In this document: positions 34,536 through 45,648 of the stretch, piece by piece
How the letters are laid out: each line of letters starts with the position of its first letter
Position numbering within the stretch: the first letter of the stretch is position 1
Assembly: GCA_022432975.1 (NCBI GenBank)
Contig: CM039515.1
Location: 16,153,488-16,217,487 of the forward strand
Length of the DNA: 64,000 nt
Direction of reading: 5' to 3'
DNA from: Begonia masoniana
Taxonomy: Eukaryota; Streptophyta; Magnoliopsida; Cucurbitales; Begoniaceae
Program-made: the position numbers and the translations under genes
Notes under the pieces: model-generated
Database searches by the model: none
Told to the model about the DNA's origin: nothing
The model's input: the letters and a program-made list of their open reading frames with translations, nothing else

Positions 34536-36417
34536 TTTTTTTGTCCGAGTACTTCCTCGTACATCAATAGCCAAATTCTTGGGCACGGGACGTCTGGCAT
34601 TGGAGGAATGGGCTGCGGCGGTCTCGCTGGGCATCGGACAAAGGGAATTGGCGGAAGAAGAATGTCAGGTGCGACCATACGAGCACTAATGCACCGGATC
34701 CCATCACAACTCCGAAATTAAAAGTGATTTGGTTAGAGTAGTACTAAGTTTGGTGACCACTTGGGAAGTTCCTCGTGTTGCACCCCTTTTTTTGACTGGG
34801 TACTTCCACATACATCAGGAGCAAAATTCAGGGACACGGGAGGTCTGCCGTGGTAGGAACGGGCTGCAGTGGTCTCGCTGGTCATCGGACAATTGAAATT
34901 GACGGACGAAGAATGTCGGGTGCGACCATACGACCACTAATTTACCGGATCCCATTAGAACTCCGAAGTTAAAAATGCTTCGGCGAGAGTAGTACTAAGT
35001 TGGGTGACCACATAGAAAGTCCTCATGTTGCATCCCTTTTTTTGTCTGAGTACTTCCATGGACATCTGGAGCAAAATTCAAGGGCACGGGAGGTCTGGCA
35101 TGGTAGGAACGGGCTGCGGCGATCTCGCTGGGCATAGGACAAAGGGAATTGACGGACGAAGAATGTCGGGTGCGACCATACGAGCACCAATGCAACGGAT
35201 CCCATCAGACCTACGAAGTTAAAAGTGCTTCGGCAATAGTAGTACTAAGTTTTGTGACCACTTGGGAAGTCCTCGTGTTGAACCCATTTTTTTGACCGAT
35301 TACGTCCTCGTACATCAGGAGCAAAATTCAAGGGCACGGGACGTCTGGCGTGGGAGGAACGGGCTGCGGCGGTCTCACTGGGCGTCGGACAAAGGGAATT
35401 GGCGAATGAAGAAGGTCAGGTGCGACCATACAAGCACTAATGCACCGGATCCCATCACAACTCCGAAGTTAAAAGTGCTTCGGCGAGAGTAGTACTAAGT
35501 TTGGTGACCACTTCGGAAGTCCTCGTGTTTTACCCGTTTTTTTGACTTAGTACTTCCTCATACATCAGGAGCAAAATTCAGGGACAAGGGAGGTCTGACG
35601 TAATAGGAACAAGCTGCGACGGTCTCGTTGGGCATCAGACAAAGGAAATTGACAGACGAAGAACGTCGGTTGCGTCCATACGAGCACTAATGCACCGGAT
35701 CCCATTAAAACTCCGAAGTTAAAAGTGCTTCGGCGAGAGTAGTACTAAGTTGGGTGCCCACTTGGGAAGTTTTCGTGTTGCACCCCTTTTTTTGACTGAG
35801 TACTTCCTAGGACATCAGGAGCAAAATTCAAGGGCACGGGAGGTCTGGCGTGGTAGGATGGGGCTGCAGCGGTCTCGCTAGGCATAGGACAAAGGGAATT
35901 GACGGACGAAGAATGTCTGGTGTGACCATAAGAGAACTAATGCAGCGGATCCTATCAGAACTCCGAAGTTAAAAGTGCTTCGGCGATAGTAGTACTAAGT
36001 TTGGTGACCACTTGGGAAGTCCTCGTGTTGCAACCCTTTTTTTGACCGAGTACTTCCTCGGACATCAGGAGCAAAATTCAAGTACTCGAGAGGTCTGGCG
36101 TGGAAGAAACGGGCTACGGCGGTCTCGCTGGGCATTGGAGAAAGGGAATTTGCGGACGAAGAATGTCGGGTGCGACCATACGAGCACTAATGCACCGGAT
36201 CCCATCAGAACTCCGAAGTTAAAAGTGCTTCGACGAGAGTAGTACTATGTTGGGTGACCACTTGGCAAGTCCTCGTGTTGCACCCCTTTTTTTGACTGAG
36301 TACTTCCTTAGACATCGGGAGAAAAATTCAGGGACAAGGGAGGTCTGCTGTGGTAGGAACGGGCTGCGGCGGTCTCGTTGGGCATCGGACAAAGGAAATT
36401 GACGGACGTAGAATGTC

Positions 36418-36519
36418 GGTTGCGACCATACGAGCACTAATCCACCGGATCCCATTAGAACTCCGAAGTTAAAAGTGCTAAGTTGGGTGACCATTTGGGA
36501 AGTCCTCGTGTTGCACCCC
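36418..36519 (+). pseudogene. 5S pseudogene with 17-nt internal deletion
   Basis: Seventeen nucleotides are lost between AAAAGTGCT and AAGTTGGG, removing the intermediate element and the 3' strand end of helix II. Confidence 0.75.
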
Positions 36520-37079
36520 TTTTTTTGACTGAGTACTTCCTTGGACATCAGGAGCAAAATTCTAGGGCACGGGAGGTCTGGCGTGGTAGGAACGGGCTGC
36601 GGCGGTCTCACTGGGCATAGGACAAAAGGAATTGACGGACGAAGAATGTCGGGTGCGACCATAAGAGTACTAATGCACCGGATTCTTTAAGAACTCCGAA
36701 GTTGAAAGTGCTTCAGCGATAGTAGTACTAAGTTTGGTGACCTCTTGGGAAGTCCTCGTGTTGCACCCCTTTTTTTGACTGAGTACTTCCTCGTACATCA
36801 GGAGCGAAATTCAAGGGCACGGGAGGTCTGGCGTGGGCGAAACGGGCTGCGGCAGTCTCGCTGGGCATCGGACAAACGGAATTGGCGGACGAAGAATGTC
36901 GGGTGCGACCATAAGAGCAGTAATGCACAGGATCCCATCAGAACTCCGAAGTTAAAAGTGCTTCGACGAGAGTAGTACTATGTTGGGTGACCACTTGGGA
37001 AGTCCTCGTGTTGCACCCATTTTTTTGACTAAGCACTTCTTCGGACATCAGGAGCGAAATTCAAGGGAACTGGAGGTCT

Positions 37080-38326
37080 TTACATTCAGAACAGGTAGTA
37101 AAAGGTGATATTGCGACCCTAGGAGATAAGAAGTTGTATGTAGAATTGATCGTAATTGACATGAAGGGATATGAAGTTATACTAGGAATGGATTGGTTTC
37201 TCAGGCATCATGCCACGATAAATTGTAGCTCTGGATTAGTTGAGTTCCGACCCCCGAAGGGCAATCGGTATTCCTTCCAAGCTATTTCTAAGATAAGTAA
37301 AATTCTGATTGTACCCTCACTAGAAACCCAGCGGTTGTTGAAAGAGGGTTGCGAGAGTTTTCTTGCTAGTGCAATTGATGATCGGGTGAAAAGTAGGTTA
37401 GAACTGCAAGATATTCCTGTAGTCCGAGAGTTTCTAGAAGCATTCTTGGATGACTTGCCCGGGTTGCCACCAGATAGAGAAATTGAGTTTGTAATTGATA
37501 TATACCCCAAGGCATTACCTGTGTCTAAGAACCCCTACCGCATGGCACCTGTTGAGTTGAAGGAATTAAAAGTCCAACTACAGAACTTAGTAGACAAGGG
37601 ATTTATACGCCCTAGTAGTTCTCCCTGGGGTGCACCTATTTTATTCGTTAAGAAGAAAGATGGTTCTCTTGGAATGTGGATAGACTACAGAGAGCTAAAC
37701 AAGTTGACAATTAAGAAGAAATACCCTCTACCCAGAATTGATGATCTGTTTGACCAGCTACAAGGAGCTAAGGTGTTTTCAAAGATTGATTTACGTTCGG
37801 GTTATTACCCATTGAAGGTTAAAGAGGGAGATGTACCAAAGACAGCCTTCAGAACCGGCTATGGACACTATGAATTTCTTGTAATGTCGTTTGGATTGAC
37901 AAATACGTCTGCAGCTTTTATGGATTTAATGAATCGGGTGTTCCCAGAGTACTTGGACAAGTTTGTAATTGTGTTCATAGACGATATCTTAATTTACTCA
38001 CGGACTGAAGCTGGCCATGCAGAGCATTTAAGAGTGGTGTTAACGACATTAAGACAGCAGCAACTCTATGCCAAGTTGTCCAAATGTGAGTTCTAGTTGG
38101 ATAAGGTCAATTTCTTAGGCCATGTCATTTCTGCTGAGGGCATATCACTAGACCCAACCAAGATTCCGGCTGTTAAGGACTGGCCTCAGCCAAGGAATGT
38201 CAATGAAGTCCGTAGTTTCCTTGGTCTGGCAGGTTATTATAGAAAGTTCATTAAGGGATTCTCTATGATAGCTAAGCCTTTGACTAATTTAACAAAGAAG
38301 GACACGAAATACTCTTGGACTGAAAA
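37080..38326 (+). pseudogene. pol pseudogene, left part: protease end and reverse transcriptase
   Basis: Reads in frame from the junction. The first part is the C-terminal half of a retropepsin-like protease (ILGMDWF motif near 37180); its active-site Asp is lost with the truncation. Next come a linker and the reverse transcriptase: KKKDGS and IDYRELN near 37650-37700, [10 protein letters not shown] near 37780, FGLTN near 37890, and the catalytic [10 protein letters not shown] near 37975, which is intact. A TAG stop at 38094-38096 follows KCEF. The frame then continues with the NFLGH and [12 protein letters not shown] motifs of the connection region up to the nested insertion at 38327. Before that insertion the reading continued directly into the right half at 41060. 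It cannot make a whole protein. Confidence 0.92.
38322..38326 (+). repeat. Target site duplication, left (GAAAA)
   Basis: Pairs with GAAAC at 41060-41064, one mismatch. Removing the insert and one copy restores the pol reading frame, which proves the insertion point. Confidence 0.85.
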
Positions 38327-40020
38327 TGTAATATCCGGCTTGTGCGGATTTTTGATTTAATATATGATATTCATATTTTATTATATAATGGTATTTTCAT
38401 AAATATGTCAGATCAAATCAGTTTCGCAAACGGAAAGCGTCATTTCGATCCTAACGATTAATAGGAATTTTAAAGAAATTGTGAGAATTTTTGGAGATTA
38501 AACGCTATATTCCGAGTAATTACCTCTATCGTAATGTAAAGGACGTTTTAGTAAAAATAGTAAACGAAGTCCGTTTTGCGAACAGATATTTTTGTTAAAT
38601 CCCAAATAGTAAGTTAGACTTGTTGGTGAAATAAGGAAGTTTGATGACCCCGAATAGTTGGACGATTAACGAACCGAAGGACGAAACAAAATAGAAATAA
38701 GAGCTAAGGGCATTTTGGTAATTTGTCAAACCAAATTATATTAAAAATCAACTTTTCTTTCTTCTCCCTCACTTCTTCTCCTTCTCTGTTTCACGAAAAC
38801 GACAGAGAGCTTTCTCTCTCGGTCGCGAGCGATTCTCCTCCATTCCGACCTCCAATCGACTTCCGTTCTTCGTGATTCTTCCTCCAATCGCAATCCTAGG
38901 TATGGATCTATGATTCTATAGCGTTAGTTTTCAATTCTTGGATCGTTTTAAAGTTAGGGTTTCGTTAGGATTTTATTAGAAATCGAGATTTATGGTTCGT
39001 AATTAATAGGTTAGCTGTAATAAAGTATATATTGGACGTATTTGATGTTATTGGACGAAGTTAAATCAATTTGTGAAAATGTTAAAAAAGTTAGAGATTT
39101 TCGGGTTTTTGAGGAAAAACTCGTTAATTGAAGTTTTGGATCATCGAGCATGAATTAGTCGTTTGAATGTCTCAATTAGATGAGTTAGAAGTTTTAAGGA
39201 ATCCTTTAGTTAAGGTTTGTGATTTGGATGTCAATAGCTTAAATTGGTTTTAACGACAAATATCGTGTTTTGCCTCAGACACACGACTCCCGTGGACGAA
39301 GCTTGAGATTCAGCGCGCTCAAGGTAAGTTCTCATGACTTACTCTGACCGATTGGTCTACACCGTACTTCGATTTAGCGTCGAGGATCTTGGAGGATTGA
39401 TTGTTTTAACTGCTTTGGTTGGGTAGTTAGGTTTAAACGTTTTGTAGGATATTTCATTTACAGTTTTGATGGTACGCATGCTTGTTTGTTTACTTTATAT
39501 TGAACTGTCCATGCATCACGTATTTTAACTTGGCATGAAAACGAATTTCTGCACTGCACGATGTTTTCTGAAAACCATGTGGCCCAGAAATTGGGGGCTC
39601 TTGATCTATTGTGCGGGCCGATTAAGGGTCTGGCCGATACCACATCTCATGTACTGTAATTAATGAATGTAATCTGTTATCTGGTCAACCGAGGTGGGGC
39701 TCAGGCACGGCTGTACGTGTTGTAAGCGTGTACCCCCCTCCTCTAACCGCACGGGGTAGTCCGACCGCAGGATGGCCCCCCTTCTGTTAGGGGGATGAGA
39801 TCTCGGTGATATACTGTCTGCGACGCTCTGTTATGCATGATTTCTGAACTCCATATGCACTGCACGCATCTGCATTTACGTAGAATTTACTGAGCCTGTT
39901 AGCTCATAGGTGTCTGTATGGTGTAGGTGACAGTTTAGGTGACATCGAGCCAGGTGAGGACGAGGTTCCTCCTCCCGAAGTCTGATGCAGTTGACGGAGA
40001 ATGGCCCGTGGGAGTGTGTT

Positions 40021-40636
40021 GAGCAGTCGGCGCGTTTTGACCCGTGGGGATGTCAGTGTAAGTATTTTGTGGGATCTAATGGATGATACGTATGTATAGA
40101 CGAACATGTTAGGATATGGTTAGATGTTAGGTTCATATTTGATGTTTTAAACGTTTTTGGAAATCTGTTTATAATCGGTGTTTTGATAGTTTTTACTGGA
40201 ACTGCTTGGAATTTGAAACAGGAGGATTAGACAACTTTTAAACGTATCCATGCAGTTCGTTTTTAAGAAGTTTTATCGCGTTTAAAATATTGTGTTATTT
40301 GAGGAGTTGTTGCTCTCTGGAATCGGTGCTGAGCAGTCGGCGCGTTTTGACCCGTGGGGATGTCGGTGTAAGTATTTTGTGGGATCTAATGGATGATACG
40401 TATGTATAGACGAACATGTTAGGATATGGTTAGATGTTAGGTTCATATTTGATGTTTTAAATGTTTTTGGACATCTGTTTATAATCGGTGTTTTGATAGT
40501 TTTTACTGGAACTGCTTGGAATTTGAAACAGGAGGATTAGACAACTTTTAAACGTATCCATGCAGTTCGTTTTTAAGAAGTTTTATCGCGTTTAAAATAT
40601 TGTGTTATTTGAGGAGTTGTTGCTCTCTGGAATCGG
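40021..40636 (+). repeat. 310-bp tandem duplication inside the solo LTR
   Basis: Copies begin GAGCAGTCGGCGCG at 40021 and 40331. They differ at only a few bases, for example GTCAGTG versus GTCGGTG, so the duplication is fairly recent relative to the other damage here. Confidence 0.9.
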
Positions 40637-40828
40637 ATTCCAGAGAGCAGATCAGATTGTGGTTTTGCTCTCTGGAGTTTCCAGAGAGCACTTGGAAAAA
40701 AAATGGCATAAGAGAAGTGATGAAGAGAAGTGATGAAGGTAAGCGATCGAAGGAACAAGGATCGCTGCATGCTGCATGATCGCTGCACAGGGTGTGCAGC
40801 GATCAGTCGCTGCATGCTGCAGCGACTG
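40622..40828. repeat. Cluster of four near-perfect hairpins
   Basis: Inverted repeats at 40622-40648 (13-bp arms, 1-nt loop), 40666-40690 (11-bp arms), 40778-40804 (11-bp arms, GATCGCTGCAC) and 40804-40828 (11-bp arms, CAGTCGCTGCA). The first two share the GCTCTCTGG arm; the last two share a CGCTGCA core. Confidence 0.85.
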
Positions 40829-41059
40829 GTTGCTGCCCCTGTGTTTTTAGGGCCGGACAGTTATGCCCTCCCGATTGTTTTAATTGAAATTAGTTTTTAA
40901 TTAAATAGTTTTAATTGTTTTATTAACAATTTTATGTTTGTTTTAAATGGTTTTCCAAATAACACTGACGACTTCAATTCCGATTCGGTTTCCGCTTAAA
41001 GTGTAAAATAAAATGAAAAATTTATACGGGTAAATGGGTACAGTATTAGGGGTGTTACA

Positions 41060-43044
41060 GAAACTTGTGAAGATAGCTTTAAGACACTTAAGCTGAAGTT
41101 GACGACAGCCCCTCTATTCACTCTCCCAACCAAAAAAGGGAAGTTTAGTGTTTACTGTGACGCATCCAAAGTTGGTCTGGGGTGTGTTTTTATGCAAGAA
41201 GGCAAGGTTGTGGCGTATGCCTCCAGACAGCTGAAGTGTTATGAACAGAATTACCCCACTCATGATTTGGAATTAGCCGCTGTTGTTTTTGCTTTGAAGA
41301 TTTGGAGGCATTAATTGTATGGTCAAAAGTGTGAGGTGTTTTCTGACCATAAAAGCCTGAAGTACATTTTCACTCAAAAGGAATTGAATATGAGGCAAAG
41401 ACGTTGGTTGGAGTTTGTTAAGGATTATGACTTTGAGATCAAGTATCGCCCGGGTAAGGCTAATGTTGTAGCTGACGCATTGAGTAGGATGTCGATGACA
41501 ATGCAGCCAGCAATGTCAACCATGTCTATGCCTTTGAGGGCAGAAGTTCAGAAGTTCGAGTTGAGGATGGTTTCAGAGTTGTCAACCTTACTTGCTAATG
41601 TTACTATTAGACCAACTGTCATGGATAGAATCACAGAGGCACAGCAAAAGGATTCAAAGGAAAATAAAAGCATGAAGAGTAAGTTGAAGGACGCCTCCTC
41701 TGAGTTTAGTCTCTCCGAGGATGGTATTCTAAGATTTAGAAATCGATGGTACATTTCTAGTGATGAGGAATTACGTAAGATGATTTTGGCCGAGGCACAC
41801 TCGTCCCCATTTTCTGTACATCCTGGCAGCACCAAGATGTATCGGGACTTAAAATTATTTTACTGGTGGCCGAATTTGAAGAGGGATGTTGCCAGGTATG
41901 TGGAATCATGTTTGGTTTGCCAACAAGTTAAGGCAGAGCATCAACGTCCAGGGGGTACTCTTCAACCCTTACCGATCCCCGAGTGGAAGTGGGAACACAT
42001 TGCCATGGATTTTGTTGTGGGACTGCCTAGGACAACTAAAGGCCATGATAGCATTTGGGTTATAATTGATAGGATGACAAAATCAGCTCATTTCCTACCA
42101 GTAAGGACAACCTACACGATGGACCAGCTAACTAATCTTTATGTTCAGGAAATCATCAGATTACATGGTATTCCAGTGTCTATTGTCTCCGATCGTGATC
42201 CTAGGTTCACCTCACGCTTTTGGAAAAGTTTACAAGGTATGCTAGGTACAAAGTTATCCTTTAGCATTGCTTTCCACCCGCAGACTGATGGACAATCTGA
42301 GAGGACTATTCAGATACTCGAGGATATGTTGAGAGCATGCGTACTAGATTTCCAGACATCTTGGAGCCGACATCTGCCCTTGGTTGAATTCTCCTACAAC
42401 AATAGTTACCAGTCCACCATCGGTATGGCACCGTATGAAGCACTGTATGGCAGAAAATGTAGATCACCTTTATATTGGATGAAGTTGGCAAAGCAAAACT
42501 CCTAGGTCCTGAAATTTTGCAGCAGATGTCAGACAAGATTGCCACAATTAGGAAGAGAATGATGACTGCTCAAAGTCGATAGAAGAGTTATGCAGACCAA
42601 AGAAGGAGAGATCTTGAGTTTGCTGTCGGGGATAAGGTTTTCCTAAAAGTTTCACCATTCAAGGGAGTTTTAAGATTTGGTAAGAAGGAAAAGCTTAATC
42701 CGCGATTTATTAGACCATTCCCTGTCTTGGCAAGGATTGGTGGTACAACTTACAAACTGCAATTGCGTCCATCATTGGAAAAGGTTCATAATGTCTTTCA
42801 TGTGTCAATGTTAAGGAAATGTATACGTGATCCGACACATGTTGTTGAACCAACTGAAATCGATATTGAGCCGATGCTAATGTATGAAGAGAAATCTGTA
42901 AGGATTATGGAATCTGCAACTAAGACTCTGCGGAACAAAAAGATCCCACTGGTAAAAGTCTTGTGGATGAATCAAGGTATTTAAGAAGCTACCTGGGAGC
43001 GGCAGCAGGATATGCTGGATAGGTATCCAGAGTTCTTTGTTTGA
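41060..43044 (+). pseudogene. pol pseudogene, right part: RNase H, integrase, chromodomain-like tail
   Basis: Continues the frame interrupted at 38326. RNase [11 protein letters not shown] near 41155, a YASRQL motif, the [13 protein letters not shown] region, then a TAA stop at 41312-41314, followed by [11 protein letters not shown] and the [14 protein letters not shown] end near 41490. Integrase: HHCC zinc-binding region about 41795-41930 with both His and both Cys, then the DDE residues seen as MDFVVGLP (near 42005), VSDRDPRF (near 42185) and DGQSER (near 42290). A one-base loss near 42478 shifts the frame after the SPLYW motif, and TAG and TAA stops follow near 42580 and 42982. The tail with ATWERQQDML and RYPEFF resembles the C-terminal chromodomain of Tekay/Del chromoviruses, and ends at TGA 43042-43044. 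Confidence 0.92.
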
Positions 43045-43072
43045 GCAATTTTCGAGGACGAAAACTTTATTT

Positions 43073-43085
43073 AAGGAGGGGTGGA
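43073..43085 (+). other. Polypurine tract
   Basis: AAGGAGGGGTGGA directly before the 3' LTR, the usual plus-strand primer site of LTR retrotransposons. A TTCGAGGACGAA motif, common before chromovirus 3' LTRs, lies just upstream. Confidence 0.8.
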
Positions 43086-45559
43086 TGTAACACCCGACAA
43101 TCCCGGTCAAGTGATCTTCTTAACCGAATTAACTGTCACCTTTATTTTTGGTCCTTTGATTTGAATTTAATGCCAAGGCTTATTTGATTGCTAATTGTGT
43201 GGTGGCAGAATTGTAATTATGAGGGATTGCAATTGGTATAAATAGAAAATGGAAACCTTAAACCTCACTAAAACCTCACTGTAGCCGACACATTCACTCC
43301 CGGCGATTTCTCTCTTCTCCAGAGCTCTCTCTCAGCCAGCTACAACTCCTTTCGGCGACTGAGTATTCAGCCTCCACCCCGACGAATTCACACCCTAGGT
43401 AAGACTCGTCAATGTAGTTCCTGGTTAACCATTTTGAGTTCTGTTTTTCAGCTAAGCTCTGAGTTTCAGATTCTTCAATGGAAGAGTTATTTTAGTGACA
43501 TTTTAATCCGCATTTAGTAATGGCATTTTCGATTCGAATCTGGACATTAAGATAATCGACTGTATACAGCTGCTAGGTTGAATCGATTATTTAGGATCTA
43601 GAAACTGAATCCACACACATAAGGTGCTGTCTAGAGAACCTAGAAGTACAAATGTGTTAGATTTTAGGATAACTATTGGTTAGGACTTTTAAGATTTTCG
43701 TTTAACTCTGTAATGTGAAATGTTCTAGGTGAAGAAGATTGCAGAGAAGTGCTCCATTTGCTAAGGAAATCAGGTAATTGAATGTGTAAGATTGCCCGGC
43801 CATTAGGGCCCTACATCACAGGGGTACTAGTTAGAAGCTATTTTTCGATGTTTAAAGATTATCTGAGCTTTTGTCTGTTAGTTACGATACTTGAACTGAA
43901 AGAATGATTCTTGCTAGATGTATGACCTGTTCAGTAGAATGATGAACCAAGAGTATCTTTGCTCATGCATCACGAATATTTCTCAGGCATATGAAAGTGT
44001 TTTAAGTGCATGTTTTCCCTCATGAACAAGATATGAACATAAAATCTATGCAACATGGATTGTGAGAGGGTTGGGGGTGGTTCGGCGTATGTCACTGTCC
44101 AAAAGAGGGACCAAGAATACGACCCGCAAGGGACTATGTACACTTTCACTGTCGAACCCCCTTTACCGGCACAAATCCTCTCTTAATCTATACAATGTAA
44201 ATGATGAATATGAATGATGAATATAAATGATTAATTGGAACAAGAATATGAACAAGAACAAGAAAAGATTCATGAGCATGCGTTTCTTTAAACTGTGCAT
44301 TCATGCATATGTGTTAGCATTGCATTCCTTACTAAGCATTAGGCTTATAGTTTAAACCTTATGATGTAGGTGAAGAATTAACAGGTGAGGATTCCAAATT
44401 CGATGAGGAAGTCTAAGGCTAGTTGCTGGATGTGCTCAGGGTGACAGTGAGTGGCTGGAGAAGGCGATTATCACCCGTGGTTACTGCTCATGTGATGTCA
44501 GTAAGGATCATGAAAACTGAGGTTGAAATAGGATGAGTTTTCTCAGGTCATTAGATACTAGAATATGACTGATACAATTTCTAAGTGGGATGAGGTTTCT
44601 CTTAAGAGCGTTATATTTTCAAATATTACCTGTTTTAGCTTCTGAGCTCGAGAATGATTTTGAGGATTTATATATATGTGATGGTCTGTTTTAATGAAGT
44701 CTTCCGCTAGGTATATTCAGATTGAGTTTATGTTTAAGTTAGAGCAGGAGTAGTTCAAACTTTGTCGTTTTGTGATCGGATGATGTGAGTAAAGATGAGT
44801 AATCAGATGATGCGAGTAGTATTGTTGTGACCAGTTGAGTAAATCATCCAGTTGACATCATCGGCAGGAGTAGTCTAAACTTTGTGATTTTGTAATCGGA
44901 TGAGTAAATCATCCGGCTGACATCATCGGTAGGAGTAGTCTAAACTTTGTCATTTTGTGATCGGGTGATGTGGGTAAAGATTAGTAATCGGATGATGTGA
45001 GTAGTGCTGTTTTGATCGGATGAGTAAATCATCCGGCTGACGTCATCGGCTGGAGTAGTCTAAACTATGTCGTTTTATAATCGTATGATGCTGTTTATTT
45101 CACCGGATGAGTGTAAATAAGTTTTGTCGTCTAGCGATCGGATGGAGTCTTAAAGTGTCACGTGAGACATGCATGTCAATCGGATGATGTTGTTTATCCT
45201 ATCAGATGATGTTGTTTATTTTATCGGATGAGTGTATATAAGTTTTGTCGTTAGCGATTGGATGAAGTTTGATGTGGCACGTGGGATACACATGTTGATC
45301 GGTGGATGTTTGCAAATCCATGCAGCCCCGCGAAGGATGAAGTCGTGAGGTCAGAGGGCACCTCCCTTCTGCCCGATCGTGTTATGAAATCAATGTCTGA
45401 GTTTAGTCGCTCTGCTCTGCGACTAGTTATGCCGACAGTTTTATAGATGAATCGAGTGTTGAAAGTTCTTTCTAAAAAAAAAATGTGTGCAGAGAGCATA
45501 TTTAGAGTGAAAGTCCATAAAAATACGTATTAGTCTCGGCCCTCAACGGAGTCGTGACA
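43086..45559 (+). mobile_element. 3' LTR of the Ty3/gypsy element, 2474 bp
   Basis: Starts TGTAACACCC right after the polypurine tract and ends GTCGTGACA next to 5S sequence. TATA box TATAAATA at 43237-43244, then a CT-rich leader and a splice-donor-like AG/GTAAG at about 43399. A G-rich/C-rich segment at 44065-44180 and a run of related motifs built on CATCCGG at 44740-45290 also occur. It matches, in reverse, the solo LTR at 53699-56095. Confidence 0.88.
44740..45300 (+). repeat. Degenerate tandem repeat inside the LTR
   Basis: Several imperfect copies of a phrase with ATCGGATGAGTAAATCATCC, GACATCATCGG and AGGAGTAGTCTAAACTTTG. The palindromic CCGG/CATC motifs repeat every few tens of bases. 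The related solo LTR holds a variant at about 54080-54340. Confidence 0.7.
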
Positions 45560-45648
45560 GATCCCATAAGAACTCCAAAGTTAAAAATGCTTCGGCGAGA
45601 GTAGTACTAAGTTGGGTGACCACTTGGATAGTCCTTGTGTTGCACCCC
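45560..45648 (+). pseudogene. 5S fragment (positions 31-119) at the retroelement junction
   Basis: Starts GATCCCATAAG directly after the LTR end. The 5' 30 nt are absent. The left flank of the retroelement does not supply them. Confidence 0.85.

Larger units (their letters stand above)
30946..37079 (+). repeat. Diverged 250-bp 5S repeat block (mostly 5S pseudogenes)
   Basis: Units of 222-251 bp, mostly 249-251. 5S-like copies start at 30946, 31196, 31446, 31695, 31945, 32195, 32445, 32695, 32944, 33195, 33445, 33694, 33945, 34196, 34444, 34667, 34918, 35168, 35418, 35668, 35918, 36168, 36418, 36651 and 36901. The spacer has T7 after 5S, then GACTGAGTACTTCCTCGG, a CATCAGGAGC motif, an ACGGGAGGTCTGGCG region, and the shared TCGCTGGGCATCGG to GAATGTC end. 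The base before 5S is usually C, as in ordinary plant 5S genes. The 5S parts keep the same unusual states as the homogeneous array (for example TTAAAAGTGCTTCGG) plus private mutations. The block ends abruptly in the spacer at 37079, where retroelement sequence begins. Confidence 0.9.
38327..41059 (+). mobile_element. Nested solo LTR, 2733 bp
   Basis: Starts TGTAATATCC and ends GGGTGTTACA. The ends are inverted repeats apart from two C-to-T-type differences. A 5-bp target duplication flanks it. It contains no coding frame, no primer-binding site and no second LTR, so it is a solo LTR left by LTR-LTR recombination. A TATA-like box lies at 38737-38746, followed by a CT-rich leader and a splice-donor-like site at 38899. 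It holds a 310-bp tandem duplication (40021-40636) and a cluster of hairpins (40622-40828). A G/C-rich segment sits at about 39590-39830. It is a different family from the LTR at 43086, though its terminal bases are similar. Orientation is inferred from the TATA box and leader. Confidence 0.88.
37080..45559 (+). mobile_element. 5'-truncated Ty3/gypsy (chromovirus, Tekay/Del-like) retrotransposon with nested solo LTR
   Basis: Pol sequence begins in frame directly at the junction with 5S spacer, so the 5' LTR, gag and the start of protease are missing. The order protease, reverse transcriptase, RNase H, integrase, chromodomain-like tail is that of Ty3/gypsy chromoviruses. A polypurine tract leads into a 3' LTR at 43086. 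The 3' LTR stops at 45559 inside a 5S gene (5S position 31), while the left junction lies in a spacer. The two flanks are not duplicates and about 100 bp of unit phase is missing, so the left part was probably lost by deletion or recombination. In-frame stops, a frameshift and a 2.7-kb insertion show that it is dead. Confidence 0.9.

Noticed and set aside
37080..45559. Endogenous plant virus (pararetrovirus) instead of a retrotransposon
   Set aside because: An integrase with HHCC and DDE motifs, a polypurine tract and an LTR are present, as in Ty3/gypsy; no movement-protein or coat-type region was seen.
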